A stretch of 64,000 nucleotides of DNA from Rhizobium sp. Q54. GTDB lineage: Bacteria; Pseudomonadota; Alphaproteobacteria; Rhizobiales; Xanthobacteraceae. Below, one piece after another: positions 17,242-26,922 of this stretch. The notes beneath the pieces were generated by a model, which worked only from the letters and a program-made list of their open reading frames with translations, was not told the origin of the DNA and searched no databases. Position numbers and translations under genes: made by a program. The DNA lies in contig CAMDSH010000010.1 of assembly GCA_945907045.1 (NCBI GenBank), positions 21,894 through 85,893 of the forward strand, read 5' to 3'. The number at the start of each line of letters is the position of its first letter. Position 1 is the stretch's first letter.

Positions 17242-17385
17242 TTAAACCCAACATTTAGCGGAAATTCCCGGTCCCGGTGGGCAGCCGCTGGCCTCTTGTG
17301 CGAGGCCGGGAGCCCCGCGTAACTTGTTGGTTAGTAAAACGATGCCGCCGGAACTAACCGGCGGGCAATTGGGAGGATATCGCTC

Positions 17386-18366
17386 ATGAAAAATCACACC
17401 GGTTTTCTGTTTCGCGTGGCGGTTGGCTTGGCCTGCATCGCGTCGTTCGCGATCGCCGACGCCCGCGCCGCCGATTATCCAAGCCGCCCCGTCCGTTTTA
17501 TCGTTGGCTATCCCGCCGGCGGCTCCACCGACATTCTGGCGCGGCTGTTCGGCGACTATTACTCCCGCAAACTGGGGCAGCAATTCGTCATCGAGAACAA
17601 GCCGGGCGCCGGCAACAACATCGGCACCGAAGCTGCGATCAATTCGCCGCCTGACGGCTATACGCTGCTGCTGGTCAATCCGGCGAACGGCATCAACGCT
17701 TCGCTCTACAAGAAGCTGAGTTTCAACTTCGTGCGCGACGTTGCGCCCATCGCCGGTTACATCCGCGTGCCGAACGTGATGGAAGTTCATCCCGATGTGC
17801 CGGCCAAGACGGTCACCGAATTCATCGCTTACGTGAAAGCCAATCCCGACAAGGTCAACATCGCCTCCTCGGGCAACGGCACTTCAATCCATCTGTCGGG
17901 CGAACTGTTCAAGATGATGACCGGCGTGAAGATGACGCACGTCGCTTACAGGGGATCCGCGCCGATGCTGACCGATCTGCTCGGCGGCCAGGTGCAGGTG
18001 ACGTTCGACAACATGCCTTCGTCGATCGAGCACATCAAAGCCGGCAAGTTGCGCGCGCTGGCGGTGACCACGGCGACGCGTTCGCCCGAATTGCCCGACG
18101 TGCCGACCGTCGGTGAGACCGTCCCCGGCTACGAGGCCAGCGCCTGGTTCGGCGTCGCCGCGCCGAAAGGCACGCCGCGCGAGGTGATCGACATTCTCAA
18201 CAAGCTCACGCAGGAAGCCCTCAAGGACCCGGATATGGCCGCCAAGCTCAAGCAATTGGGCGGCGTTCCGCTGGCCGGCACGCCGGAGGACTTCGGCAAG
18301 GTGATCGTGAGCGAGACCGAGAAGTGGGAAAAGGTCGTGCGGGCGGCGAACCTGTCCGTCGAATAG
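17386..18366 (+). CDS. Bug-family tripartite tricarboxylate transporter binding protein
   Basis: A 326-residue periplasmic receptor. The signal peptide is residues 1-~28 (ending ADARAADYP). The mature start YPSRPVRFIVGYPAGGSTDI is the diagnostic Bug/TctC beginning, followed by FVIENKPGAGNNIG and the TDLLGGQVQVTFDN and DVPTVGE motifs. Bug proteins are very numerous in some proteobacteria and often lack adjacent TctA/TctB membrane partners, as here. An IlvD/Edd dehydratase gene follows 45 bp later, suggesting a sugar acid or related carboxylate as ligand (inference). Confidence 0.93.
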   Translation: MKNHTGFLFRVAVGLACIASFAIADARAADYPSRPVRFIVGYPAGGSTDILARLFGDYYSRKLGQQFVIENKPGAGNNIGTEAAINSPPDGYTLLLVNPANGINASLYKKLSFNFVRDVAPIAGYIRVPNVMEVHPDVPAKTVTEFIAYVKANPDKVNIASSGNGTSIHLSGELFKMMTGVKMTHVAYRGSAPMLTDLLGGQVQVTFDNMPSSIEHIKAGKLRALAVTTATRSPELPDVPTVGETVPGYEASAWFGVAAPKGTPREVIDILNKLTQEALKDPDMAAKLKQLGGVPLAGTPEDFGKVIVSETEKWEKVVRAANLSVE

Positions 18367-18411
18367 CCGCCGCCGGTTCGTGCCGCGATTGCGGTTGAGG
18401 AAGTCGCGCGC

Positions 18412-20139
18412 ATGAGTTCACGCAAGCGTCCTGAGGATTTACGCAGCCATCGCTGGCTGGGCGTGAGCGATTTGCGCTCGTTCGGGCATCGCTCGCGCCT
18501 GCGCCAGATGGGCTACGACGGCGCCGATTTCGGGGCTAAGCCCGTCATCGGCATCATCAACACCTGGAGCGACATCAACGCCTGCCACGCGCATTTGCGC
18601 TCGCGCGCCGAGGACGTGAAACGCGGCGTGCTGCAGGCCGGCGGCTTTCCTGTCGAGCTACCCGCGATGTCGCTGGCGGAGCCCTTCGTCAAACCGTCCA
18701 CCATGCTCTACCGCAACTTCCTTGCGATGGAGGTGGAGGAATTGCTGCGCAGTCATCCTCTTGATGGTGCTGTGCTGATGGGCGGCTGCGACAAGACCAC
18801 GCCCGGCCTCATCATGGGCGCGATCAGCATGGGAATTCCGGCGATCTACATTCCGGCGGGCCCGATGCTGCGCGGCAACTGGCGCGGCGAGCCGCTCGGC
18901 TCCGGCTCCGACGTGTGGAAATACTGGATGGAGAAGCGCGCGGGCAACATCACCGACGAGCAGTGGAACGAGATGGAAGGCGGCATCGCCCGTTCGTTCG
19001 GCACCTGCATGGTGATGGGAACGGCGGCGACGATGATGTCGATTTCCGAGGCGCTGGGTTTGACGCTGCCGGGCGCGTCGTCTATCCCGGCGGCCGACAG
19101 CAATCATCCGCGCATGTGCGGCGCCGCGGGACGGCGCATCGTCGATATGGTGTGGGAAGACCTCACGCCGGACAAAATTCTCACCACGGCTGCCTTCGAC
19201 AACGCCATCAAGGTGCACATGGCGCTTGGCGGCTCGACTAACGCCATCGTCCATGTGGTGGCGATGGCGCGGCGCGCGGGGCTCAAGCTCGACATGCAGC
19301 GCTTCGATGAAATCTCGCGCCAGATTCCGGTGATCGCGAATATCCGCCCGTCGGGAAAATACCTGATGGAGGATTTTTTCTACGCGGGCGGCCTGCGCGC
19401 GCTGATGCGCGAGTTGAAGGACAAGCTCGATCTGTCCTGCCTGACCGTCACGGGCAAAGCGCTCGGTGAAAATATCGATGGCGCGGAAGTATTCCAGCAC
19501 GACGTCATCCATCCGCTCTCCGATCCGATTTACGCCGAAGGCGCGACCGCTGTCTTGACGGGAAATCTTGCGCCGCGCGGCTGCGTGATGAAACCGGCCG
19601 CCGCCGAAAAACGATTGTTAAAGCATCGCGGGCCGGCGATCGCCTTCGACGACTACAACCACATGGCGCGCGAGGTCGAGCGCGACGATCTCGACGTGAC
19701 GGCGGATCACATCATGGTGCTCAAGAACGCCGGACCCAAAGGCGGCCCCGGCATGCCGGAGTGGGGCATGCTGCCGATCCCGGCGAAGCTGATTAAGGCG
19801 GGCGTGCGCGACATGCTGCGCATTTCGGACGGGCGCATGAGCGGCACCAGCTATGGCGCCTGCATCCTGCACGTTGCCCCGGAAAGTTATGTCGGCGGGC
19901 CGCTGGCGCTGGTGCAGACGGGCGACGAGATCGAGGTGGACGTTCCCGCGCGCCGCATACATCTGCATGTCACCGACGCGGAACTGGCGCGCCGCCGCGC
20001 CGCGTGGAAGCAGCCGCCGCCGCGTTACACGCGCGGTTACGGTGCGATGTTCTCTCAGCACATCGGGCAGGCCGACGAAGGCTGCGATTTCGACTTCCTC
20101 GCCGCCGGCGCTCCGACGCCGGAGCCTGAAATTCACTAA
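18412..20139 (+). CDS. IlvD/Edd family dehydratase (sugar-acid or L-arabonate type)
   Basis: A 575-residue Fe-S dehydratase. Cluster-binding cysteines are visible in DINACHAHL, GGCDKTTPG and SFGTCMVMG. The DGRMSGTSYGACILHVAPES block carries the catalytic serine. The length and the Ser/Lys-rich N-terminus fit the L-arabonate/xylonate/other sugar-acid dehydratase branch better than true IlvD. The enzyme removes water from an aldonic acid to give a 2-keto-3-deoxy acid. It follows a Bug receptor gene by 45 bp, so uptake and first catabolic step may be co-expressed. Dihydroxy-acid dehydratase is the alternative. Confidence 0.88.
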   Translation: MSSRKRPEDLRSHRWLGVSDLRSFGHRSRLRQMGYDGADFGAKPVIGIINTWSDINACHAHLRSRAEDVKRGVLQAGGFPVELPAMSLAEPFVKPSTMLYRNFLAMEVEELLRSHPLDGAVLMGGCDKTTPGLIMGAISMGIPAIYIPAGPMLRGNWRGEPLGSGSDVWKYWMEKRAGNITDEQWNEMEGGIARSFGTCMVMGTAATMMSISEALGLTLPGASSIPAADSNHPRMCGAAGRRIVDMVWEDLTPDKILTTAAFDNAIKVHMALGGSTNAIVHVVAMARRAGLKLDMQRFDEISRQIPVIANIRPSGKYLMEDFFYAGGLRALMRELKDKLDLSCLTVTGKALGENIDGAEVFQHDVIHPLSDPIYAEGATAVLTGNLAPRGCVMKPAAAEKRLLKHRGPAIAFDDYNHMAREVERDDLDVTADHIMVLKNAGPKGGPGMPEWGMLPIPAKLIKAGVRDMLRISDGRMSGTSYGACILHVAPESYVGGPLALVQTGDEIEVDVPARRIHLHVTDAELARRRAAWKQPPPRYTRGYGAMFSQHIGQADEGCDFDFLAAGAPTPEPEIH

Positions 20140-20150
20140 TCCCGCGCGTG

Positions 20151-21200
20151 TTACCGGTCGGTGACGTAATACATCGCCGCCGACGTCAGGCTGCCGCCGA
20201 CCACGCAAGGAATGCCGAGTTCGACTTGGCCGGTCGCCGCCGCCACGATGCAGCCGACCGCAATCACGCCCTGACCGACCTTCGCCCAGGTGTTCATATC
20301 GCGCTTGTAGGCCGGACCTTTCACTTTGAGGTTTTCGATTGAGGCGAGCGCCTCCTGGCGAATTTTCCCGGTGTCGGCGGTTTCCGCCGCTTCGATGACT
20401 TCGTTGAGCGCCGTCACCGTGTCCTTCGGCTGCTCCTTCGCCTTGCGCGCGGCCTTGAGCATCGAGAGCAGCCCCTCGTCGCGCGCGGCGTTGGAGGCGA
20501 GCGTGTACTTCGCCATGCTGCCGACGGTGAGCCGGTCGACATGGTCGCGGTCCTTCGACCACGGCAGCAATTCGATGATGCGGAAGATCGGTCCGTATGA
20601 GCCGGTTCCGAGGTAGTAGCCCCACAGCGTGTCGAGCACGACCTGGTTCGGCTCAAGCGTGATTTTCTTCGCGGATTTCTTGGCTTCCGGTGTCTGGCCG
20701 AACGACATGTCGTCGCGCAGATGATCCATCATCGTCGGCGCCGGGCCGATCTTGAGCGACGCAAGCGTCGGCATCCGGCCGTCCATGTATTTGTCGATCA
20801 TCAACCGGCGCGTCGGCATCAGCGCGGTGGATTTGTAGAGCAGATATTTCCAGTCCGGAGCGCCCGAATACGCGATCGCCCGCACGATCACCCAGTGGTC
20901 CGCCGTCGGCAGCGGGAAAATCTTTTCGATCAGTTCCTCGGCCCGGCCGGGATTGTTGCCGAGAACGCCTGCGATGAATCCGATATAGACGCCGGCTGCT
21001 TCCGGCTCCTTGAACCCGCCCAGGCGGCTGATGGCGCGCACTACCTTCGGCACCGCGCCGGGGTTGGGTTTGTGGCGGTACTCATTGATCCAGTCCACGA
21101 TCTCCTGCGAGGAGAGAAATTCCTTCACGGGCGATGGCGCGGCATGAGCCGGGCCGAGCCAGATGAGCGCGCTAAAAAGCGCGGCGATGACGTAACGCAT
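20151..21200 (-). CDS. Exported/membrane protein of unknown function
   Basis: A 349-residue protein starting at ATG 21200, with a strong GGAGGGG box. Residues 1-21 are a signal peptide (MRYVIAALFSALIWLGPAHA). The central region is helical and repeat-like (ADHWVIVRAIAYSG, PDWKYLLYKS), and a C-terminal hydrophobic segment (VGQGVIAVGCIVAAATG, about residues 308-324) may anchor it. The open frame continues to 21389 but lacks coding character. It converges with the dehydratase 11 bp away. Similar orphan proteins occur in Bradyrhizobium-like genomes; no function is known. Confidence 0.75.
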   Translation of the reverse strand: MRYVIAALFSALIWLGPAHAAPSPVKEFLSSQEIVDWINEYRHKPNPGAVPKVVRAISRLGGFKEPEAAGVYIGFIAGVLGNNPGRAEELIEKIFPLPTADHWVIVRAIAYSGAPDWKYLLYKSTALMPTRRLMIDKYMDGRMPTLASLKIGPAPTMMDHLRDDMSFGQTPEAKKSAKKITLEPNQVVLDTLWGYYLGTGSYGPIFRIIELLPWSKDRDHVDRLTVGSMAKYTLASNAARDEGLLSMLKAARKAKEQPKDTVTALNEVIEAAETADTGKIRQEALASIENLKVKGPAYKRDMNTWAKVGQGVIAVGCIVAAATGQVELGIPCVVGGSLTSAAMYYVTDR

Positions 21201-21388
21201 GGGTCCCCTCCATCGGCGCCTTGGCGGCGCGGGGCGGAAGAGAGCAACCGAGCGGGACAATTTCTGGAGCGGCTCGCGGCAAAGTCGTGGCGCAAGCAAG
21301 GCCGCCGTCCACAAGCGTAAATGTCCCGAACTGGGACGTATGTGAAAATCCATTGACGTAACGGGCCGGGACCGGCATTGGCTCCGCA

Positions 21389-22300
21389 ATGGAGAACATT
21401 CCCTTCAATAAGAAACTCGACCTCAAGCCGGGGCAGGTGGAAGAGGTGATGCCGGGCGTGCGCCGCATGCTTTGCGACAATCCCAGCCCTTTCACCTTCA
21501 AGGGCACGATGAGCTACATCGTCGGGCGCGGCAAAGTCGCCATCATCGATCCCGGACCGGACGACGAGCGGCATGCGGCTGCGCTGCTCGATGCGGTGCG
21601 CGGCGAAACGGTGACGCATATTTTCGTCACCCACACCCATCGCGATCATTCGCCCAACGTGCCGCGCATCAAGGCGGCGACCGGCGCGCCGGTTTACGCC
21701 GAGGGCCCGCATCGCGCCTCGCGGCCGCTGCACATCGGCGAGACCAACCGGCTGGATGCCGCCGCCGATTACGATTTCCGCCCCGACCATGCGCTAAAGG
21801 ACGGCGAGGTGGTGAAGGGCGACGGCTGGTCGCTCGAAGCGGTGACCACGCCCGGCCACACCGCCAATCACATGGCTTTCGCGTTTCCGGAAAAGAACGT
21901 GCTGTTCGCGGGCGATCACGTCATGGGGTGGTCGACCTCGATCGTCGCGCCACCCGATGGCGCCATGAGCGACTATATGGCTTCGCTCAACAAACTCTCG
22001 CGCCGGAGCGAGACGACTTACTTTCCCGGACACGGGCCGCACATTCCCGACGCGCCGCGCTTCGTCGCCTATTACATCCTGCATCGCAAGGCGCGCGAGG
22101 ATTCGATCCTGCATCGTCTCGCCAAGGGCGAGAGCGATATCCCGAACCTGGTGCGCGCGATTTATATCGGCATCGATCCGCGGCTCGTCGGCGCCGCGGG
22201 CCTGTCGGTGCTCGCGCATCTGGAAGATCTGGTGACGCGCGGGCTGGTGCAAACCGAAGGCGAGCCAGCAATCAATGGCGTCTATCGCTTGGCGGGCTGA
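21389..22300 (+). CDS. MBL-fold metallo-hydrolase (LACTB2-like)
   Basis: A 303-residue metallo-beta-lactamase-fold protein. Metal-binding THTHRDHS at about residues 79-86, then TPGHTANH, FAGDHVMGW (Asp ligand) and a late PGHGP His complete the set. The C-terminal ~80 residues resemble the winged-helix tail of LACTB2/RNase-Z-like hydrolases. The reaction is unknown; thioester or RNA hydrolysis are family possibilities. The last 19 bp overlap the convergent DUF1499 gene. Confidence 0.88.
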   Translation: MENIPFNKKLDLKPGQVEEVMPGVRRMLCDNPSPFTFKGTMSYIVGRGKVAIIDPGPDDERHAAALLDAVRGETVTHIFVTHTHRDHSPNVPRIKAATGAPVYAEGPHRASRPLHIGETNRLDAAADYDFRPDHALKDGEVVKGDGWSLEAVTTPGHTANHMAFAFPEKNVLFAGDHVMGWSTSIVAPPDGAMSDYMASLNKLSRRSETTYFPGHGPHIPDAPRFVAYYILHRKAREDSILHRLAKGESDIPNLVRAIYIGIDPRLVGAAGLSVLAHLEDLVTRGLVQTEGEPAINGVYRLAG

Positions 22301-23118
22301 GGCTTCTTGGCCGCGGGCGGAGCCGGCTTCTCCGGTTCCTTTCTCTCAGGCATCGAGTTGACCGCGTTGTCGATGTCCTCGATCAGGCTGCCCACGCGCG
22401 AGGCATTGGCGCCGAAATCGTGGAAGCTGAAGCGCGAGGCGGAGCGCACATCGACCAGCGAAGCGTTGTTCGACGCGCGAACGCGGATCACGATATCGTC
22501 GCGGAAACCCATGATCGCCGAGCGCGCCACTGCCTCGATGGTGCCTTCGCGGCGGGTGGCCGTCGGCGGGCGCGCGTCCACCACGCGCCATTTCCGTTTC
22601 GTCGCGAGCGCGAGCGCGATCTCGTAGGCGATCTGCGGCGGGGCCGCGACTTCCATCGTCGTGATTTCGGGATAGGCCGCGCGCTGCTTGGCTGCCAATT
22701 CCGCGCCCGGATAATCGTTGGTGCCGCGCGGGCGCAGGCGCGCGATTACGTCGAAGCGCGGCGGGTTGGCGATATCGGTGGTGATATCGTTGACCAAGGG
22801 CAGCCGATAGGCGTTGTAGCCGAGATAGGCCGGATAAATCAGCAGCCCGGTGCCGATCAGCATCCCGATGAAAGCAGAACCGAGCCCGGCAAGACCGTCG
22901 CGCCAGATCACGACGAAGGCGGCGAAACCAAGCAGAATTGCGATGACCGCGAATACCAGCGCGGCGAAGAAAGTGGAGAGCGCCGGGACGATTTCCAGCA
23001 GCGCCGAGCGCACGATGATGACCGAGAGCGCGGCTGTGACCAGCGAAAACAGCGCGAGCCGGCCCGCCCAGACGGCAAGCCGCGATTTCGGTTCATCGGA
23101 AAAACGGCGGCGCACCAT
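22282..23118 (-). CDS. DUF1499 membrane protein
   Basis: A 278-residue protein with three N-terminal membrane helices (about 15-36, 42-62 and 75-100) and a C-terminal soluble DUF1499 domain. Recognisable blocks are RFDVIARLRPRGTNDY, AYEIALALATKRKWRVV and SAIMGFRDDIVIRVR. A Pro/Lys-rich tail ends the protein. DUF1499 proteins are widespread and uncharacterised; relatives sit in membranes of proteobacteria and chloroplasts. The gene follows the M48 peptidase gene by 9 bp on the same strand, so DUF898-M48-DUF1499 looks like one operon. Confidence 0.87.
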   Translation of the reverse strand: MVRRRFSDEPKSRLAVWAGRLALFSLVTAALSVIIVRSALLEIVPALSTFFAALVFAVIAILLGFAAFVVIWRDGLAGLGSAFIGMLIGTGLLIYPAYLGYNAYRLPLVNDITTDIANPPRFDVIARLRPRGTNDYPGAELAAKQRAAYPEITTMEVAAPPQIAYEIALALATKRKWRVVDARPPTATRREGTIEAVARSAIMGFRDDIVIRVRASNNASLVDVRSASRFSFHDFGANASRVGSLIEDIDNAVNSMPERKEPEKPAPPAAKKPQPAKR

Positions 23119-23127
23119 CTTGCGGCC

Positions 23128-24246
23128 TCACCCGCAAATTTTCTTCAACGCGGCCCATTCGGCGGCGTCGAGAAACGGCGTGACCGTGCGCGGCGGTGTA
23201 ATCGCATTGATCGCGGCGACGCGGGCTTTTGTCTCTGGATGATCCATCAAAATTTTCATCCCCGGCTCGGTGGCTCCGCCAATCCGCGTCAAGATCGTGC
23301 CCAGCGCGCGGCCGTTGGCGCCGGCTTTGTTCATCAAGGCGACACCGTAGGCGTCCGCCGAGGCTTCAACGTCGCGCGCATAGGAAGATTGCATCACGGT
23401 CTTGGCCGCCACAACCACCGCGCCGCCGCCGACGAAATCGCCGAGCATCATGCCGAACAGGAACGACAGGCCAGCGGCCTGTAGCACGGATTTGGTGCCG
23501 TCACGATGCGCGATATGACCGATCTCGTGCGCGATCACGGCGGCGAGTTCGTCGGCGCTCTCCGCCTTGTCGATGAGGCCCTGATATACGTAGATGTGCG
23601 CGCCCGGCAGCGCGATGGCGTTGGCTTCTCTCCTGCGCACCACGGCGGGGAGCAGCGGCGCCGGCAGCGCGGCGGCGGTCTCCAGGCGGCGGATGATCTT
23701 GTTGATCGCGGCGCGTCCCGGCCTTTCGCTGTCCGCGTTGCCGCATTCGAATGCTGCGCCGGCCTTGCGGGTGTCGAGCGTGGAGCGAACCTGGGCATCG
23801 ACGGCGGCGCCCAGCTTATTTTCGATCACGCGCGGCACCAGCGGCGCCAGCCGCCCGGCCAGCGCGGGCACGCCGAAATAAGCCACCAGCAGAAGCGATA
23901 TCGTCGCCGCCACGCTCCAGCCGATGACGTTGGCGCGCTTGCGGCGGTCCATCGCTCCGCTGCGGTCGATGCTGTCGGCGCGCGCGTCGATCTCGGTAGC
24001 GAATTGGGGGTCGATAATTTCCAGCCGCGCCAAAACTTTGTTTTCGCGAAGGCCGAGGCGGAGAATGTTGTCGGGCGCCGACTGGCTCTCAAGTCCGGCG
24101 TAGGGCCACTCCGCCAGCAAGCGTCCATCCGCCGCGAGGATACGCAGGGCGGACGGTCCGAGATCGACCGTCACGGAGAGCCGCGCGCTGGTCGTTCCGT
24201 CGAAATAAATGCCGGTGCCTGAATTCATAACCACGCTTTGCGTCAA
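23128..24246 (-). CDS. M48-family membrane-associated zinc metallopeptidase
   Basis: A 372-residue protein. The N-terminal ~100 residues are a small beta-rich domain, a membrane helix spans about 107-130, and an M48 peptidase domain contains VIAHEIGHIAHRDG (HEIGH at 240-244) with a third zinc ligand in DVEASADAYG. It probably faces the periplasm and cleaves membrane or misfolded proteins (Oma1/BepA-like logic, inferred). The start is either TTG 24246, overlapping the DUF898 stop as TTGA, or ATG 24228; the TTG is favoured for coupling. DUF898 plus M48 is a recurrent gene pair. Confidence 0.9.
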   Translation of the reverse strand: MTQSVVMNSGTGIYFDGTTSARLSVTVDLGPSALRILAADGRLLAEWPYAGLESQSAPDNILRLGLRENKVLARLEIIDPQFATEIDARADSIDRSGAMDRRKRANVIGWSVAATISLLLVAYFGVPALAGRLAPLVPRVIENKLGAAVDAQVRSTLDTRKAGAAFECGNADSERPGRAAINKIIRRLETAAALPAPLLPAVVRRREANAIALPGAHIYVYQGLIDKAESADELAAVIAHEIGHIAHRDGTKSVLQAAGLSFLFGMMLGDFVGGGAVVVAAKTVMQSSYARDVEASADAYGVALMNKAGANGRALGTILTRIGGATEPGMKILMDHPETKARVAAINAITPPRTVTPFLDAAEWAALKKICG

Positions 24247-25499
24247 ATCCCGCCGACATTTAATGCGTCGGCGAGGCCCTCGCCAAGTGCCGAGCTTGGC
24301 GCACCGGTGGCCTTGACCTGCGCCAGCACGGCGATGCCCTTTAACTCCAGCGATTCAGCCGTGAACCGCCAGAGCGAGAGCAGGACGGTGGCGCGATAGA
24401 TCGTCGAGTAGCCGAGCGCAACGATGACATAGCCAATGAGCACAAGCAGCGATCCTGCCAGTTCTTTGCCGACGGAGGCGTCGGCTCCGCCCATGAAAAC
24501 ATTCACCAGCAGCAAAACGGGGATGCTCAGGATGGCGGCGACAATGGCAAAGAGTATTGAGTACCAAAGGAAGCGCACATAGGCGCCGTAGACCTGCGCC
24601 GTGCGCAGCTTTGAGTGGATTTCAAATTCTCCGAAGCGCAGGCCGGACGCCCACCACCGCAGCAGCACCGCCTGAAACGCCGGATAGAGCAGTGCGGCGA
24701 TGCACACAGCCGCTCCGGTAGCCAGCATCGCGAACACGATGGCGCCGGCAAGGTCCGGGTTGGAGCCTTCAATGCGGCCGAGCACATCGTCGCCGCTTTG
24801 CGCGACGGCATCGGACAAGGCTTTCCAGTCGAACGATTGAATCAGCGCGGTGACGCCGGCGGCGAGCGGAATGAAAATCAGCAGCCACATGGGGAGTCCG
24901 CGCAGGAACAGGCTCAGTCCCGTGCCGTCGAACCGGCCCGCGAGATCGCCGTAATATGTATTGCGCATCTTGAAGCGCTCAAGCCGCGCCTCTTTCCACG
25001 GATATGCGAGGCCGAGCGTGAGGATGGTGAGCGTCCACCAGAAAATCGCGCACACGGCATAGCGCCACGCGGAGCCGCCCTGATGAAAGCGCAAGCCGCG
25101 ATAGATCGTCCGCGTCAGCCGGTAGCGCCGCGCGCGATAGACCGCATATTGGCCGAGCACGAACAGCGCGAGAAAACCGATCAGGCCCGACCATCTTCCC
25201 AGCGGGCCGAGATCGAGCGCCGCCACGAAGAACGCGGCATAAACCGGAATCAGGATGGCGATGGCGGTGAGAAAGCCGAGCAGCAGCTCGATCGGCGTTC
25301 CGGTATATTCCAGCGTCTCGCCGTCCACTTGCGTGTTCGACCACAAAAAGCGGCGCATGTCGGTCGCCAGCCAGAAGCGGTAGATGCCGAGCGTGAGCAT
25401 CAGCAGCCCGGCGCCGCGCACGAGCAGCCGCCAGTAGGCCTTGCGGTCGCCCAGAAAACGGACGCCGCCCGCGCTCGCGGTGATGTCGGGGGATGTCAT
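24243..25499 (-). CDS. DUF898 (YjgN-like) polytopic membrane protein
   Basis: A 418-residue protein with about eight membrane helices. Conserved motifs WRLLVRGAGLLMLTLGIYRFW, two copies of the 'RTIYRGLRF' and 'YSTIYRATVL' kind, and RFKMRNTYYGD mark the DUF898/YjgN family. The repeats hint at an internally duplicated fold. It is the first gene of the DUF898-M48-DUF1499 operon; its stop overlaps the peptidase start. The function is unknown, but the pairing suggests the peptidase acts on or with this membrane protein. Confidence 0.88.
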   Translation of the reverse strand: MTSPDITASAGGVRFLGDRKAYWRLLVRGAGLLMLTLGIYRFWLATDMRRFLWSNTQVDGETLEYTGTPIELLLGFLTAIAILIPVYAAFFVAALDLGPLGRWSGLIGFLALFVLGQYAVYRARRYRLTRTIYRGLRFHQGGSAWRYAVCAIFWWTLTILTLGLAYPWKEARLERFKMRNTYYGDLAGRFDGTGLSLFLRGLPMWLLIFIPLAAGVTALIQSFDWKALSDAVAQSGDDVLGRIEGSNPDLAGAIVFAMLATGAAVCIAALLYPAFQAVLLRWWASGLRFGEFEIHSKLRTAQVYGAYVRFLWYSILFAIVAAILSIPVLLLVNVFMGGADASVGKELAGSLLVLIGYVIVALGYSTIYRATVLLSLWRFTAESLELKGIAVLAQVKATGAPSSALGEGLADALNVGGI

Positions 25500-25629
25500 G
25501 CAAGGCAGGGATAAAGGGAAGCGCGGGTAGAGGCAATCATTGACTCGGCATTCCAGGGCGGCGGCTTCTAGGCGATCGCTCGTCTGCTATCATCCGCACC
25601 GTTCTGAAGTTTGCCCGGAAATCATTGGC

Positions 25630-26922
25630 ATGATCCGTCACCCTAATCGCCGCGATATTTTACGGACTGCGGCGAAGTTCGCGGTGACCGGTTCATTCGG
25701 CGCGGGCTACGCGGCGCTCGCTCATGCCCAGCAGCCCAACAGGCCCGGCGCTGCGCCGTTTGCCAAAATCAATGCAGTGCTCCGCATGGCAACGGATGCC
25801 GGGGAATTGCCGGGGGTCGTGGCTCTGGCCGCGACCGGCAAGGGCATCGTGTACGAGGGCGTGTTCGGCAAGCGCCGGTTCGACGCGCGAGCCGCGATGA
25901 CGCGCGATACGGTTTTTCGCATCGCCTCGATGGTGAAACCCATCACGACGGTCGCCGCGCTGCAGCTCGTTGAGCAGGGCAAGCTTTCGCTGGATGCGCC
26001 GGTGCCCGAGATCGACCCGGCGCTCGCCGCGCCGCAAGTGTTCGATGGATTCGACGCCGCGGGCGCGCCCCGGCTGCGGCCGCCAAAGCGGCCGATCACG
26101 CTGCGTCACCTGCTGACCCACACGTCCGGCTTCACCTACCGGCTTTGGGATGCCAGGGCCCAGCAGTATCTCAACTCGATCGGCCGGATTCCGGCAGCCG
26201 ACAGAAAAAAGGCGCCGCGCTCGGTGCTGATGTTCGATCCCGGCGAGCATTGGCAATATGGCCCCAGCATCGATTGGGCCGGGCGGATCGTGGCGTCGAT
26301 CAGCGGCCAGCCGCTCGATGCCTATTTTCGCGAGCACATTCTCGATCCGCTCGGCATGAAGGATACGGCATTCGTCATCTCGCCGGAGCAGCGCGCGCGC
26401 GAGGCCAGCTCGCATCGCCGCAAGCCGGACGGCTCACTGGTGCCGCAACCGCCGGAGCCGATACCGACGGGACACTCGTTCGCGGGCGGGGCGGGGATTT
26501 ATTCGAGCGGGCCGGATTATCTGACTTTCATCCGCATGCTGATGCACGGCGGCTCGCTCGGCGGCGCTCGCATTCTGCGTCCCGAAACCGTCGCGCTCAT
26601 GGGCCAGAACCAGATCGGCGCAGTCGACGTTCACCCCCTGAAGACGTCGGGGCCGGCGGCCTCCAACGATGTCGATTTCTTTCCCGGCATTGGTCTCAAA
26701 TGGGGCTTCGGCCACATGATCAACACGCAGGCCGGCCCGGACGGCCGCAGCGCCGGCAGCCTGACCTGGGGCGGTCTGTTGAACACCTACTACTGGATCG
26801 ATCCGGTAAAGCGCGTCGCTGCTGTCTTCATGACGCAGGTGCTGCCCTTTGCCGATGTTCGCGCATTGCGGGTCTACCGCCAGTACGAAAGAGGAATCTA
26901 CGAAGCGGTCAATGCAGGTTGA
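25630..26922 (+). CDS. Beta-lactamase-fold serine hydrolase (class C/esterase family), exported
   Basis: A 430-residue protein. The N-terminus has a Tat-like signal (NRRDILRTAAKFAVTGSFG) and an AHAQ cleavage region near residue 36. Active-site S-x-x-K is Ser100-Met-Val-Lys103 (IASMVKP); the second motif is a Tyr-containing YGPS, and LLTHTSGFTYRLWD is the family hallmark. A GGAGIYSSGPDYLTFIRMLM block follows. The family includes esterases, DD-peptidases and 6-aminohexanoate hydrolases; the substrate is not predictable. An upstream frame to 25540 lacks coding character. Confidence 0.88.
   Translation: MIRHPNRRDILRTAAKFAVTGSFGAGYAALAHAQQPNRPGAAPFAKINAVLRMATDAGELPGVVALAATGKGIVYEGVFGKRRFDARAAMTRDTVFRIASMVKPITTVAALQLVEQGKLSLDAPVPEIDPALAAPQVFDGFDAAGAPRLRPPKRPITLRHLLTHTSGFTYRLWDARAQQYLNSIGRIPAADRKKAPRSVLMFDPGEHWQYGPSIDWAGRIVASISGQPLDAYFREHILDPLGMKDTAFVISPEQRAREASSHRRKPDGSLVPQPPEPIPTGHSFAGGAGIYSSGPDYLTFIRMLMHGGSLGGARILRPETVALMGQNQIGAVDVHPLKTSGPAASNDVDFFPGIGLKWGFGHMINTQAGPDGRSAGSLTWGGLLNTYYWIDPVKRVAAVFMTQVLPFADVRALRVYRQYERGIYEAVNAG

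Noticed and set aside
17111..17254. N-terminal extension of the tsaC frame (MLGLMVGVAGFEPATPTSRT type)
   Set aside because: It is the antisense translation of tRNA-Pro, a known annotation artefact; the real start is ATG 17110.
18658..19512. 284-codon minus-strand frame inside the dehydratase gene
   Set aside because: A His/Arg-rich shadow of a GC-rich gene.
21472..23484. 670-codon plus-strand frame overlapping three genes
   Set aside because: Arg-rich shadow of the metallo-hydrolase and of the minus-strand DUF1499 and M48 genes; no start context.
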